A stretch of 64,000 bases of DNA from assembly GCA_031267825.1 (NCBI GenBank), contig JAIRYJ010000007.1:161640-225639 (forward strand), written 5' to 3'. Shown piece after piece: positions 33,399 through 41,946 of the stretch; the first letter of the stretch is position 1; every line of letters starts with the position of its first letter. The stretch comes from Bifidobacteriaceae bacterium (GTDB lineage Bacteria > Actinomycetota > Actinomycetes > Actinomycetales > WQXJ01). The notes beneath the pieces are model-generated. The model was not told the origin of the DNA. It saw only the letters and a list, made by a program, of their open reading frames with translations, and made no database searches. The position numbers were made by a program, and so were the translations under genes.

Positions 33399-33908
33399 TC
33401 AGGAATTCTGGTTTGGGCTCCGATACGTCAGATAACCGGACGAATACTTGGTTCCCGTCCACCCCACCGTGGCTGCCTGTGCGTAGTAGGCCGTCGCATC
33501 GCAGGCACTGGCCGTCTCGGGATTGAAGGGCGTGTTCTGCGCCACAGTCTTCGGATTGTATTGCCAGCCTGATGACTTAGCCACAGCTCCGTTGCTTCTA
33601 AAGAGCTTCACCTCAATCCCAATCCATCCAGCGGCGACACTCTTGCTCGTTGGATAGGCCAGGCCAACCGCGTAAGCCGAGTGAGTACACGCGGCAGAAA
33701 TGTTGGTGTTGACCACGGCGCGGTTCTTGTAGGAGACGCCGCCGACGGAATAGGTCTTGTACCCGGAGGTCGCCTGGCCGGCCAACGCGGCTGTGGGTGC
33801 GCCGGATACCGCTATGCCAAGAGCAACGACTCCAGACATCAGTATCGCTCCGACGCGAGCACGCCGCCCGAGTGGCTTGTTCTTGTAGTTTGTTGGTGTT
33901 GCGTTCAT
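33399..33908 (-). CDS. Secreted protein with N-terminal signal peptide, function unknown
   Basis: A 169-residue protein with a basic N-terminus (NKPLGRRARVG), a hydrophobic core (LMSGVVALGIAVSGAPTAAL) and a likely signal peptidase I site at A-L-A-G. The mature part is rich in Tyr, Ser, Thr and Ala (YKTYSVGGVSYKNRAVV, SSGYLTYRSPNQNS), weakly like small secreted effector or bacteriocin-type proteins, but no family can be named. A GAGG ribosome site precedes the ATG. It starts the three-gene cluster with two lipoproteins and is divergent from the fused gluconokinase gene. The promoter between them contains two runs of eight C. Confidence 0.65.
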   Translation of the reverse strand: MNATPTNYKNKPLGRRARVGAILMSGVVALGIAVSGAPTAALAGQATSGYKTYSVGGVSYKNRAVVNTNISAACTHSAYAVGLAYPTSKSVAAGWIGIEVKLFRSNGAVAKSSGWQYNPKTVAQNTPFNPETASACDATAYYAQAATVGWTGTKYSSGYLTYRSPNQNS

Positions 33909-33977
33909 TTCTTAGTTCCTCACTGAACCTGTGCCGCGCCTTGATGCGAGGTAACGTGACGCTGAGGCTACAGTACA

Positions 33978-34007
33978 CCCCCCCCTTGTCAACGCCGCGC
34001 CCCCCCC
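33978..34007. promoter_or_regulatory. Two C8 homopolymer tracts in a divergent promoter
   Basis: C8 at 33978-33985 and C8 at 34000-34007 flank a short spacer in the divergent promoter of the secreted-protein and gluconokinase genes. Such tracts are prone to slippage and could change promoter spacing. No promoter elements can be named with confidence. Confidence 0.5.
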
Positions 34008-34159
34008 GCGTTCGGCGAACAATGACCACCAGATCCTGTTGGTGGTGGCCAGACACAACGCCGGAGCGACTAAAACGACACGCCGTTTCTAGGGAACTGG
34101 GGCCGTGCCCAGCGCGCCGCCAGGCCTGTTTAGCCGCCATAATCGTTGCGGAGGTAGAT

Positions 34160-35644
34160 ATGACTGATCAGGAACCAACCACCGGCCCAACCAGGAACGA
34201 AGCCGAGGCCGGAAGGCGTCCCAACCCGGCGGCATCGGACAAAACCAACAGCTCAATCCGGGGACACCAGGTTCGCCTAGTGATCTTCATGGGGGTTGCT
34301 GGATCGGGCAAAACAACCACCGGCAAACTGATGGCAGGGCGCCTCGGCTGGGACTTCGCCGAAGCTGACGACTTCCACCCAGCCGCCAACCGCGACAAGA
34401 TGGCCTCCGGCACGGCCCTAACCGATCAAGACCGCTGGCCTTGGCTGGACCAGTTACGAAACTGGATCAAACAGGAACTAGCGGCCGGGCGGCGTGGCGT
34501 TATGGCCTGCTCGGCCCTGAAACGAACCTACCGTGACCGGCTGCGACTACCAGGTGTGGTGTTCGTCCACCTGACCGGATCAAGTCAAACGATTCAGCCT
34601 CGGCTAGCCGAACGGCCAGATCATTTCATGCCCGCCAAGCTGATGACCTCGCAATATGCCGATCTGGAAGACCCCAGCCCGAACGAGGATCACCTAACAG
34701 TTGACCTGGACCTGGGATCAACCGCCGAACAGCGGGTCAGCCAAGTGATCGCCGCCCTGGGCCTACCCGGCGAGCCGATTACAGTTGGCATGGTTGGGCT
34801 CGGCCGGATGGGCGCCAACATGGCCGCGCGGCTCAGCGCCGACGGACACAACGTGATCGGCTTTGACACCAACCCGGCCTCCGCCCGCCAAGTAGATTCA
34901 CTTGAAGAGCTGGTCGCGGCGTTGCCGGCGCCGCGCCTGATCTGGTTGATGCTGCCAGCTGGGGACGCCACCGATCAGGCGATAAACCAACTGAGCCGAT
35001 TACTGCAGGCCGGTGACCTGGTAATTGACGGCGGCAACTCGCCTTACCGGGCGGATGCCGGGCATGCCGGCGCGCTCGCCCTAAGTGGTGTGCGGTTCAT
35101 TGATGTGGGTGTTTCTGGGGGTATAGCGGGCCGCCAGAACGGTTACGCCTTGATGGTGGGAGGCGACAGCGCCAGCCTTGAGCAGGCCAGGCCACTGTTC
35201 GACGCCCTTAAACCCGCTGGTGGCGGCTTTGTTCACGCCGGGCCGGTCGGTGCCGGGCATTACGCCAAAATGATCCACAACGGGATCGAATACGGCATGA
35301 TGCAAGCTTTGGGTGAAGGCTATGACCTGCTGCACGCCACCGGTCTAATAGAGGATCCGGACGCGGTGGTGCGCTCCTGGCAGCAAGGCACAGTCATCCG
35401 GTCTTGGCTGCTTGATTTGCTGGTTGAGGCCGTCAACGCCGATCCGGACCTGACAAGTTACCCCAGCTGGGCAGGCGATTCAGGCGAGGCCCGCTGGATG
35501 GTGGAAAGTGCGCTTGACCTGGGTGTGCCGCTGCCGGTGACGGCCGCTTCGCTCTATGCCCGCCAGGTTTCGCAACGCTCTGACAACCCAGCGTTGCGGG
35601 TGGTGGCGGCGCTGCGGGCCGGGTTCGGCGGGCACACCGCCTAG
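34160..35644 (+). CDS. Bifunctional gluconokinase / 6-phosphogluconate dehydrogenase
   Basis: Two enzymes in one 494-residue chain. Residues about 36-205 are a gluconate kinase of the GntK/IdnK type with P-loop MGVAGSGKTTTGKLM, then ADDFHPAANRDKMASG and GVMACSALKRTYRDRL. Residues about 213-494 are the short, NAD-preferring type of 6-phosphogluconate dehydrogenase with Rossmann loop VGMVGLGRMGANMA, VIDGGNSPYRAD, VGVSGG, and catalytic Lys in HYAKMIHNGIEYGMM. Together they convert gluconate to ribulose 5-phosphate. ATG at 34160 has GGAGG five bases ahead. The two genes are usually separate. A spacer (about 30 residues, Pro/Asn-rich) precedes the kinase. Confidence 0.9.
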   Translation: MTDQEPTTGPTRNEAEAGRRPNPAASDKTNSSIRGHQVRLVIFMGVAGSGKTTTGKLMAGRLGWDFAEADDFHPAANRDKMASGTALTDQDRWPWLDQLRNWIKQELAAGRRGVMACSALKRTYRDRLRLPGVVFVHLTGSSQTIQPRLAERPDHFMPAKLMTSQYADLEDPSPNEDHLTVDLDLGSTAEQRVSQVIAALGLPGEPITVGMVGLGRMGANMAARLSADGHNVIGFDTNPASARQVDSLEELVAALPAPRLIWLMLPAGDATDQAINQLSRLLQAGDLVIDGGNSPYRADAGHAGALALSGVRFIDVGVSGGIAGRQNGYALMVGGDSASLEQARPLFDALKPAGGGFVHAGPVGAGHYAKMIHNGIEYGMMQALGEGYDLLHATGLIEDPDAVVRSWQQGTVIRSWLLDLLVEAVNADPDLTSYPSWAGDSGEARWMVESALDLGVPLPVTAASLYARQVSQRSDNPALRVVAALRAGFGGHTA

Positions 35645-35664
35645 CCGGGCGCCAGTCAGGTTGT

Positions 35665-35678
35665 GGACGATGCCGCCC
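35665..35678. repeat. Dispersed motif GGACGATGCCGCCC, intergenic copy
   Basis: A variant of the GGACGATGCCGTCC motif, 20 bases after the stop of the fused gluconokinase gene, in the convergent gap. Confidence 0.55.
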
Positions 35679-35719
35679 GGCTGGCCCGTACGCCAACCTT
35701 GTGTCACGCTGGCCGCGTT

Positions 35720-37273
35720 CTAGTCTGGCTGGAAAACCCGTTGGCGTAGCTGGTCAGCCGCCCGGGCGGCGGCTGACCACCAGTCAGCCCGGGCCGGATC
35801 AGGCAACGTCAGACCAGATTGGCTGGCCGCCAACGAACCGCCCAGTTGGGCGTCATGTCCGGCCGCCTGCCAAGCTAGTTTGGCCGCACCAATCGCCGAA
35901 TGATCACCTTCGCCTGCGACATGGCGGACTGGCCGGCCGGACGCATCAGCCAGTTCCTGGCGCAGCAAGGCGGATCCGGCCCCTGAACCAGTCGTGATGA
36001 CCTCACCGGTAGGGTCACCCAACTGGTCCGCGAGGACCGCTAAACAACGGCGCGACTCCACAACAATGCCAGTGATCAGGCCGCGCACCAGATCGCCAGC
36101 ACCGGTGGCGAGCGTCAAACCAGAAACCAGTCCAGTCAACTGGCTGTTCCACAAGGCGCCCTGTTCACCGGGCGCGACATGAGGTAAGAAGATTGGCGCC
36201 GAATCCGGATCGGACTGTTCAGCTAGTTCCAAGGCCCACCGAACCGTGTCGCCTTGGCACTGGCAGGCGTTCACCTCAAGACCGCCGGGCTCGAACGCGA
36301 ACCGCTGCGGGCTGGCTGAAGCCGTCGCGGCGGCATCGTCCAACTTACCTGGCCGGTCACCTCTCAAACCAGCCGTGGCGCCACTACCGTCTGGCCGGAG
36401 CAGTCGCGCCAGCCAAGCCAAAGCCGAACCAGTCGCCACCAAATCCATTTCAAGCCCAAAACCAGCTCCGGCTAACGGGGTCACCAGGTAGCGTCTGTCC
36501 GGATCAAGCCGCCGGTCAGCCGCCAAACCAAGGATCACTGTGCTGGTCCCTGCGACATAAATGATCTGCCCAGTGGTCAAACCCAAACCGTGCGCCGCCA
36601 TGACCGAATCGGCCGCCCCAACGGTCACCGGCAGGCCAGCCGGGCAACCCAAAGCGGCGGCCGCCGCATCCGACAGAGCGTAACTAGTGACGCCGGGCAC
36701 AACCGGCGGCACTTTAGCGCCATCCAAAATCTGCCCGTCCCAATGGCCGCTCCGCAGGTCAAAGGCGCCATAACCGGTGGCGGTTGACGGATCGGTGGCG
36801 AGGTGCCCAGTCAGACGGTAAAGCAGATAGTCCTTCGCGCCGGCCACGGTGTCCTCGCCACGGCGAGCCTGGCGAGCCATCGGCAGCAAATACCGTCCGT
36901 CAAGGCGCTGACCAGTGGTTTCATACAGCCAGGCGGCCCCGAAACGTTCCACCAGTTGGGCGGCACAACTAGAGGCCCGAGTGTCTTGCCAGGTGATGGC
37001 TGGTCCTAGAGGCCGGTAGGCGGCGTCTAAGGTGACCAGCGTCGGCATCATGGCGGATAGTCCGATGCCGCCCCAAGACTCCGCGGCCACTTGGCGGGTT
37101 AACTGGTCGCAACAGCCGGTAAGCGCCGCCCACCAGTCGGCTGGGTTTTGTTCAGCCGCTCCGGCGGCGGGCCGGTGGGTTGGGTAAGCCATCCGGGCGC
37201 GGGCCACAACTTGGCCGCTGGCGTCCAATGCCAGCGCCTTAAGGGCTGAGGTGCCCAGATCCAGGCCGATCAT
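35720..37273 (-). CDS. FGGY family carbohydrate kinase (xylulokinase-like)
   Basis: A 517-residue sugar kinase taken from the ATG at 37273. It opens with the ASKHA phosphate loop MIGLDLGTSALKALALD and has ITWQDTRAS, DYLLYRLTGH and the second ATP site VGAADSVMAAHGLGLTTGQI followed by VAGTSTVILGL. FGGY members phosphorylate xylulose, gluconate, glycerol and others; xylulokinase or gluconokinase is plausible. The frame is open upstream to 37519, adding a leader made of Pro-Glu-Pro-Gly repeats (37430-37500) that does not belong to the fold. A mid-protein insertion near 36330 (GKLDDAAATASAS) carries the dispersed motif. It is the last gene of the second importer operon. Confidence 0.82.
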   Translation of the reverse strand: MIGLDLGTSALKALALDASGQVVARARMAYPTHRPAAGAAEQNPADWWAALTGCCDQLTRQVAAESWGGIGLSAMMPTLVTLDAAYRPLGPAITWQDTRASSCAAQLVERFGAAWLYETTGQRLDGRYLLPMARQARRGEDTVAGAKDYLLYRLTGHLATDPSTATGYGAFDLRSGHWDGQILDGAKVPPVVPGVTSYALSDAAAAALGCPAGLPVTVGAADSVMAAHGLGLTTGQIIYVAGTSTVILGLAADRRLDPDRRYLVTPLAGAGFGLEMDLVATGSALAWLARLLRPDGSGATAGLRGDRPGKLDDAAATASASPQRFAFEPGGLEVNACQCQGDTVRWALELAEQSDPDSAPIFLPHVAPGEQGALWNSQLTGLVSGLTLATGAGDLVRGLITGIVVESRRCLAVLADQLGDPTGEVITTGSGAGSALLRQELADASGRPVRHVAGEGDHSAIGAAKLAWQAAGHDAQLGGSLAASQSGLTLPDPARADWWSAAARAADQLRQRVFQPD

Positions 37274-37487
37274 GACGCTGGGTTTTGATTCTTGACGTTG
37301 GCGTAGCGGGTGGCAAACTTTGATTAGCCTGTCAGGCTGGGAGGATTCAAACTCTAAGGCGAGAAGATCTAGCGCTGAATCAGACTCAGGTTCAGACGTA
37401 TAGCCGTGGTGGTCTGGTTCAGGTTCAGGCGTCTGGCCGTGGGGGACTGGCTCAGGTTCAGGCCCAGGCTCTGGCCCAGGTCCAGGC

Positions 37488-38849
37488 TCAGGCAACGTTT
37501 GACTTGAACTCACCGGCAACCACCGCCAACGCGTCGCCCGCCGCGTTCAACGTTTCATCAATATCGGCTTGATCGTGAACTAATGAGACAAACATGTTCT
37601 CGAACTGAAGCGGATGGAACAGCACGCCACGCAGCAGCATTTCTTGATACCAGCGTTCAAAGGCGGGCTCATTAGCACCGGCGGCGGCGTCACGCCAGTT
37701 ACGGACCGGCCGGTCAGCGAACCAAAGCTGGAATACTGTGCCAATTCCACGAGTGTAGGCGGCCAGGCCTTTAGCTTGGGCGATCCGCTCCAAGCCGGAC
37801 GCCAGATGTTCGCCCAACGCCCGTTGACGTTCATACAGACCAGGCTCAGCCAGAACATCCATCGTGGCGCTAACCGCGGCGCATTGGATGACGTTGGCGT
37901 TGTAGGTTCCTGAATGCGAATAGGTGCCATCGGCGATCAGTGACATCGCCTGTCGGCTGCCGCCAACGGCTGCCACCGGGAATCCGCCACCCAGTCCTTT
38001 AGCTAACGTGGTCAGGTCAGGGATCACTCCGAAGTATTCTTGAGCGCCGCCCCGGGCGAACCTGAAACCAGTGATCACCTCATCAAAGATGAGCATCGCA
38101 CCATATTCGGCGGTTTTCGCTCGGAGCAGTTCAAGGTAACCCGGTTCAGGCAAGATGCAGCCGGTGTTGAAAACCGCTGGTTCGGTCAGAACAGCGGCGA
38201 TTTGGTCTCCGCGCTGATCCATCAACTGGCTGAAGGACTCTGGATCGTTCCAGGTTAAGACGATAAGTGTGTCCTCCAGTTCGGCTGGAACACCTGGCCC
38301 CATGGCGACTGGCCTGGGATGACTGGCTGGGCCAGCTAACACCGGGTCAACATGATTGGACCAGTAGACCGTGTCTTGCCAGCCGTGATAATGCCCCTCG
38401 AATCGGACCACCAGGCGCCGCCCAGTTGTCGCCCGGGCTAGGCGGACCGCCACACCGACAGCTTCAGAACCGGAGTTAGCGAACCGGACCTGTTCTATGC
38501 CAGGTACGGCGGCGGCGACTTTTTCGGCGGCTTCGATTTCTAGTTCGTATGGCAGCGCGAAACAGGTACCGAGTTCTTCGATGGCGGTCGCGACCGCCTT
38601 CGTTACCTGGGGGTGACGGTGTCCCAAGATCATTGGGCCAAGACCTAACAGATAGTCGATGTATTCGTGACCGTCAGCGTCTTCGATGCGTGATCCGGTA
38701 CCCCGGACAATGAACGGCGGGTATGGTTCCCAGCCGTTGCGCGGCAGGCGGGCGGTACTGCCAGCTCCACCTGGAATGGTCTGCTTGGCGCGGGCGAATA
38801 GCTCGCCGCTGCGCCGGGCGTGGCTTGAATAGCGTTCCGTGAACCGCAT
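37488..38849 (-). CDS. Class III aminotransferase, glutamate-1-semialdehyde aminomutase type
   Basis: A PLP enzyme of 453 residues. Landmarks are GGAGSTARLPRNGWEPYPPF, VRFANSGSEAVGVAVRLARA, the Asp that holds the PLP ring in LIFDEVITGFRF, and the catalytic Lys in LTTLAKGLGGGFPVAAVGG. This is the HemL-like branch, but the operon contains a sugar transporter and an FGGY kinase rather than heme genes. It therefore probably acts on an amino acid or amino sugar derivative rather than in tetrapyrrole synthesis. ATG at 38849 with AAAGGCG upstream is preferred to 38876. Confidence 0.82.
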   Translation of the reverse strand: MRFTERYSSHARRSGELFARAKQTIPGGAGSTARLPRNGWEPYPPFIVRGTGSRIEDADGHEYIDYLLGLGPMILGHRHPQVTKAVATAIEELGTCFALPYELEIEAAEKVAAAVPGIEQVRFANSGSEAVGVAVRLARATTGRRLVVRFEGHYHGWQDTVYWSNHVDPVLAGPASHPRPVAMGPGVPAELEDTLIVLTWNDPESFSQLMDQRGDQIAAVLTEPAVFNTGCILPEPGYLELLRAKTAEYGAMLIFDEVITGFRFARGGAQEYFGVIPDLTTLAKGLGGGFPVAAVGGSRQAMSLIADGTYSHSGTYNANVIQCAAVSATMDVLAEPGLYERQRALGEHLASGLERIAQAKGLAAYTRGIGTVFQLWFADRPVRNWRDAAAGANEPAFERWYQEMLLRGVLFHPLQFENMFVSLVHDQADIDETLNAAGDALAVVAGEFKSNVA

Positions 38850-38995
38850 TGTCTGGTTCGCCTTTCTTGGAGTCATCGGTATCCGCCTGTCACTTGTGTG
38901 TCTTGTGGTGTCTATCTCTTCGCTGCTTGAGTGGTTGGTGCTCGTGTCTTTGATGCTTTTGTCTTTGGTTTGGCCGCGTCTCTTGGCGACGGCTG

Positions 38996-40006
38996 TTACC
39001 TGTCAAGTAGTCGGGCTGGCGTGCCAGTTAACATCATGTCAAGGGTGGCCTGGTCAATGCCGTAGCGTTGACGCAACAGCGGAACAATCACTTCGGGCAG
39101 ATGGGCGTAGCCTTCACCGCCGTAACGACGCAAAGTGACCTTGATCCAAACGTCACAACCTAAGGTGATCTGGTTGGCGTAACCCTCAGCTAGTAGAGCC
39201 GTCAAATGGTTGAGGCGTTCCTTGTCCGTTGGGTCACGGTGAAAATCACCCCAATAGAACTCGGCGCCAAAAGTGTCATATTCGATCACCGCGCCGGCCT
39301 GCGCCACTTCACGGTGATAAGCCAAATCGAGGTGTTCATCCATGTGGCTGAAGATCACCCTGGACGGGTCAACACCTTCGCTGACCAGCACTTCAAGGAT
39401 GTTCAAGGCGTCAGTTGGGAAAGGGTCAAGATGGACTGAGATAGCGCAGCCAGATTGGGCGGCGGCCGCGCCAGCCCCACGCAGAACCCGCCATTCGCGG
39501 CTCGTGATCTCGCGGCTGGTGCCAATTTCTCCGATCAGGGCAGGCAAAATGCCGCTAGCGCCAACTCCGTTATCTAATTCATCCAAGAAGTAGTTCGCGA
39601 TCTGATCAACGCTGGCCGCCTCAACCCAGGCCGGGTGAGCGTCATGGGTGTAAAGCGAAGTTGAGGCCACCAGGTTGATACCGGCTTGACGTGCCACCTG
39701 AGGCATTTGATCTAGCCGACGGCCTAAACCATCAGGTGTGACATCAACTATGGTCCGGCCACCAGCCTGAGCGAACGCCTTGGCTTCAGCGACCGCCGTA
39801 TCAAAGTCATCTAACACCAGGTTGTCAGCCACTGAATGAATGTGGCGCCGGGTCCAGCCGAGCGATCCGAGTTCAACAGTTCGCGGCGCCGCCGGATCAT
39901 CCGGCGGGTCAAACCAGACCCGGGCATCAATGAAAATGTGTTCATGCAGGCTGGTCAGCCCAAGCTCTTCAGGCCGGATAGGGCCCAGCACTCCATGGAT
40001 CGTCAT
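38996..40006 (-). CDS. Phosphotriesterase-family metal-dependent hydrolase
   Basis: A 336-residue amidohydrolase-superfamily TIM barrel of the phosphotriesterase-homology type. Metal ligands are recognisable: H-x-H in LTSLHEHIF, a bridging Glu in ALIGEIGTS (Glu is one of the known alternatives to the carboxylated Lys), His in ISVHLDPFP, His in VIFSHMDEHLDL and Asp in LGCDVWIK. Family members hydrolyse lactones, N-acyl sugar derivatives or phosphate esters. The gene follows the second permease by four bases. With the importer it is likely to process the imported compound first, for example a lactone. Confidence 0.85.
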   Translation of the reverse strand: MTIHGVLGPIRPEELGLTSLHEHIFIDARVWFDPPDDPAAPRTVELGSLGWTRRHIHSVADNLVLDDFDTAVAEAKAFAQAGGRTIVDVTPDGLGRRLDQMPQVARQAGINLVASTSLYTHDAHPAWVEAASVDQIANYFLDELDNGVGASGILPALIGEIGTSREITSREWRVLRGAGAAAAQSGCAISVHLDPFPTDALNILEVLVSEGVDPSRVIFSHMDEHLDLAYHREVAQAGAVIEYDTFGAEFYWGDFHRDPTDKERLNHLTALLAEGYANQITLGCDVWIKVTLRRYGGEGYAHLPEVIVPLLRQRYGIDQATLDMMLTGTPARLLDR

Positions 40007-40010
40007 GCGG

Positions 40011-40832
40011 TTATTTCTCCATTCCGGCGGTCAGGCCGCGGACAATGTGACGCTGAGCGAACACGGCGAAGATCAGAACAGGAACAATCGAAAGCAGTGA
40101 AGCGGCCGCCAACTGATCCCATTTCAGGGCGGCGTAACCCTTATAGGAGGCGACCAGGATCGGCAGGGTCGGGTTGGATGAGGTCAAAGCCAAAGCGACC
40201 GTCACCTCATTCCAGACGTTAATCGCCACCAGGATCGCCACTGTGGCGATACCAGGCCCGGTCAGCGGCAGATAGATGCGGCGCAGTGTGGCCCAGGTGC
40301 TGCAGCCGTCCAAAGTGGCGGCCTGAGCTAGTTCTTCTGGCACACCACGGAAAAAGGCCAACAGCAACCACATCGCCAGCGGCGCCATGAAACCTTGATA
40401 GGCCAAGGCCAGGCCGGGTGCCGAATCATAAAGCCGCATCGACTGGAGAACAGCGTAAAGCGGGATTGCGATAAGGAAATCAGGGAACAGGTAAGCCACA
40501 AAAAGCCACCCGATCAGACCGGTTTGGGCCCGCACGCGGCGCCGGGTCAAAATGTAGGCGGCTGGCACTGTGATGGCCAAGCACAAGGCGACAGTCAAGC
40601 TGACTGTCGCCAAACTCATCAGTGTGGCGCGGATGAAACCGCGATCTGACCAAACTGTGGCGAAGGAATCAAACTTAGGGATATAGAAGAACCGTGGTGA
40701 GCCGAAGGAGTCCACTGGGTCTTGTGTGGCCAAAGCGAAAGCCCAATAAATCGGGAAAGCGACAGCCGCGATAGCGGCGATCAGCAGCGCCCAGCGGGCA
40801 ACCGCACCGGCGCGGATCTTGTGCCTAGCCAT
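40011..40832 (-). CDS. ABC transporter permease (MsmG-like)
   Basis: A 273-residue permease with six predicted helices and EAA loop AATLDGCSTWATLRRIYLP. It overlaps the first permease gene by eight bases and is followed by the hydrolase gene. Its C-terminus (FAVFAQRHIVRGLTAGMEK) is the standard end for carbohydrate permeases of this class. Confidence 0.9.
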   Translation of the reverse strand: MARHKIRAGAVARWALLIAAIAAVAFPIYWAFALATQDPVDSFGSPRFFYIPKFDSFATVWSDRGFIRATLMSLATVSLTVALCLAITVPAAYILTRRRVRAQTGLIGWLFVAYLFPDFLIAIPLYAVLQSMRLYDSAPGLALAYQGFMAPLAMWLLLAFFRGVPEELAQAATLDGCSTWATLRRIYLPLTGPGIATVAILVAINVWNEVTVALALTSSNPTLPILVASYKGYAALKWDQLAAASLLSIVPVLIFAVFAQRHIVRGLTAGMEK

Positions 40833-41946
40833 GGTTCCGCCTGATCCGCCGGATCGTAAGCACCAGCCCAGCCAAAGCCACGATCATCGCCGCGTAAACC
40901 ACCATCATGGTCATACTCATACTCATCTGGTTGGCTTTGAAAGCTGTCCGGTAGGCCAGAATCTGGGTCGCCTCGGTGGCTTGACCAGGCCCACCGCCAG
41001 TGGCACCAAACACTAAAGCGAACAGTTTTAGGCAGTCGATGGCACGGATGCCCGCCACCACCAAGATGACTGGTGTCATCATCGGGATGGTCAGGTAGCG
41101 CAGACGCTGGAAGGCGTTCGCGCCATCGACGGCCGCTGCCTCAAACGGATCATGCGGCAGAGCCTGCAAACCAGCGTTCAGAATGATGAACACAAAACCG
41201 GTCTGCCACCAGGTGTCGATCCCGGCGATAGTTGGTAAAGCCAACGATGATTCGCCCAACAAATTAACCTGGTCGATGCCCAAGTGACCCAAGGCCCAAG
41301 GGATTACACCAATGGTCGGATCAAGCATGACTTTCCAGATCAAAGACACCACAATGCCTGAAACCATCAACGGGATGATCAGCACTGTGCGCACCCAACC
41401 GATGTGGCGTCCGGTGCGTTCAGCCGCCAAAGCCAAAGCGAAACCGATCACCAGTTCGGTGGCGACCGCCATCACCGTGAACAAAACAGTCCGTCCCAGC
41501 GCCGCCCAATAGTCGGCGTTGTGCGTCACCGCCGCGTAGTTGTCAAACCCGATGAAAGAAAAAGCTTTACCCCAGTTCCAGTTGAAGAAGCTCAAATAGA
41601 CCGCGTTAAGCAGCGGGAAGACAGTCGCGAAAGCCAGCACCACAATCAACGGGCTGATGAACGGCCAGGTTGGGGTGTCACTCCAGCGTGAATGAGCACC
41701 CCGGCCGGGGCCCATACCAGGGTTCCACGCGGCACCACGGCCCGAACCAGCGGCGGCACCCCGGCCGGGGCCCACACTAAGGTCGCGCGCTGCACCACGG
41801 CCAGCACCACGTCCGGCATCCCGCCCAGCACCACGTCCCGAACCCCCGCCAGCCTCCCGGCCGGGGTTCACGCCAGAGCGCTGGCCAGCCGGCCAAACCC
41901 GCTTCGTGGGGTCTGGCCGGCTGGCCAGGGCGGTGGTTTGTTTCAC
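40825..41946 (-). CDS. ABC transporter permease (MsmF-like) with Gly/Arg-rich N-terminal extension
   Basis: A 373-residue permease. From about residue 90 (TWPFISPLIVVLAFATVFPL) it is a normal six-helix carbohydrate permease with EAA loop AAAVDGANAFQRLRYLTIP. The first 85 residues are not part of the fold and read as repeats of Gly-Arg-Gly-Ala (GRDAGRGAGRGAARD and similar). They come from a degenerate DNA repeat at 41690-41860 in which GCACCCCGGCCGGGGCCCA occurs twice. GTG at 41946 overlaps the stop of the binding-protein gene, so the long form is probably translated. Confidence 0.88.
   Translation of the reverse strand: MKQTTALASRPDPTKRVWPAGQRSGVNPGREAGGGSGRGAGRDAGRGAGRGAARDLSVGPGRGAAAGSGRGAAWNPGMGPGRGAHSRWSDTPTWPFISPLIVVLAFATVFPLLNAVYLSFFNWNWGKAFSFIGFDNYAAVTHNADYWAALGRTVLFTVMAVATELVIGFALALAAERTGRHIGWVRTVLIIPLMVSGIVVSLIWKVMLDPTIGVIPWALGHLGIDQVNLLGESSLALPTIAGIDTWWQTGFVFIILNAGLQALPHDPFEAAAVDGANAFQRLRYLTIPMMTPVILVVAGIRAIDCLKLFALVFGATGGGPGQATEATQILAYRTAFKANQMSMSMTMMVVYAAMIVALAGLVLTIRRIRRNHG

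Noticed and set aside
33613..34140. 175-codon minus-strand frame upstream of the secreted protein
   Set aside because: It runs through the C8 tracts and overlaps the secreted protein gene out of frame; no ribosome site or motif.
33797..34159. 121-codon upstream extension of the gluconokinase fusion
   Set aside because: It crosses the divergent promoter and has odd composition; GGAGG points to the ATG at 34160.
37488..38849. hemL for tetrapyrrole synthesis
   Set aside because: The family fits, but the operon is a sugar importer with a hydrolase and a kinase, and no heme gene is near.
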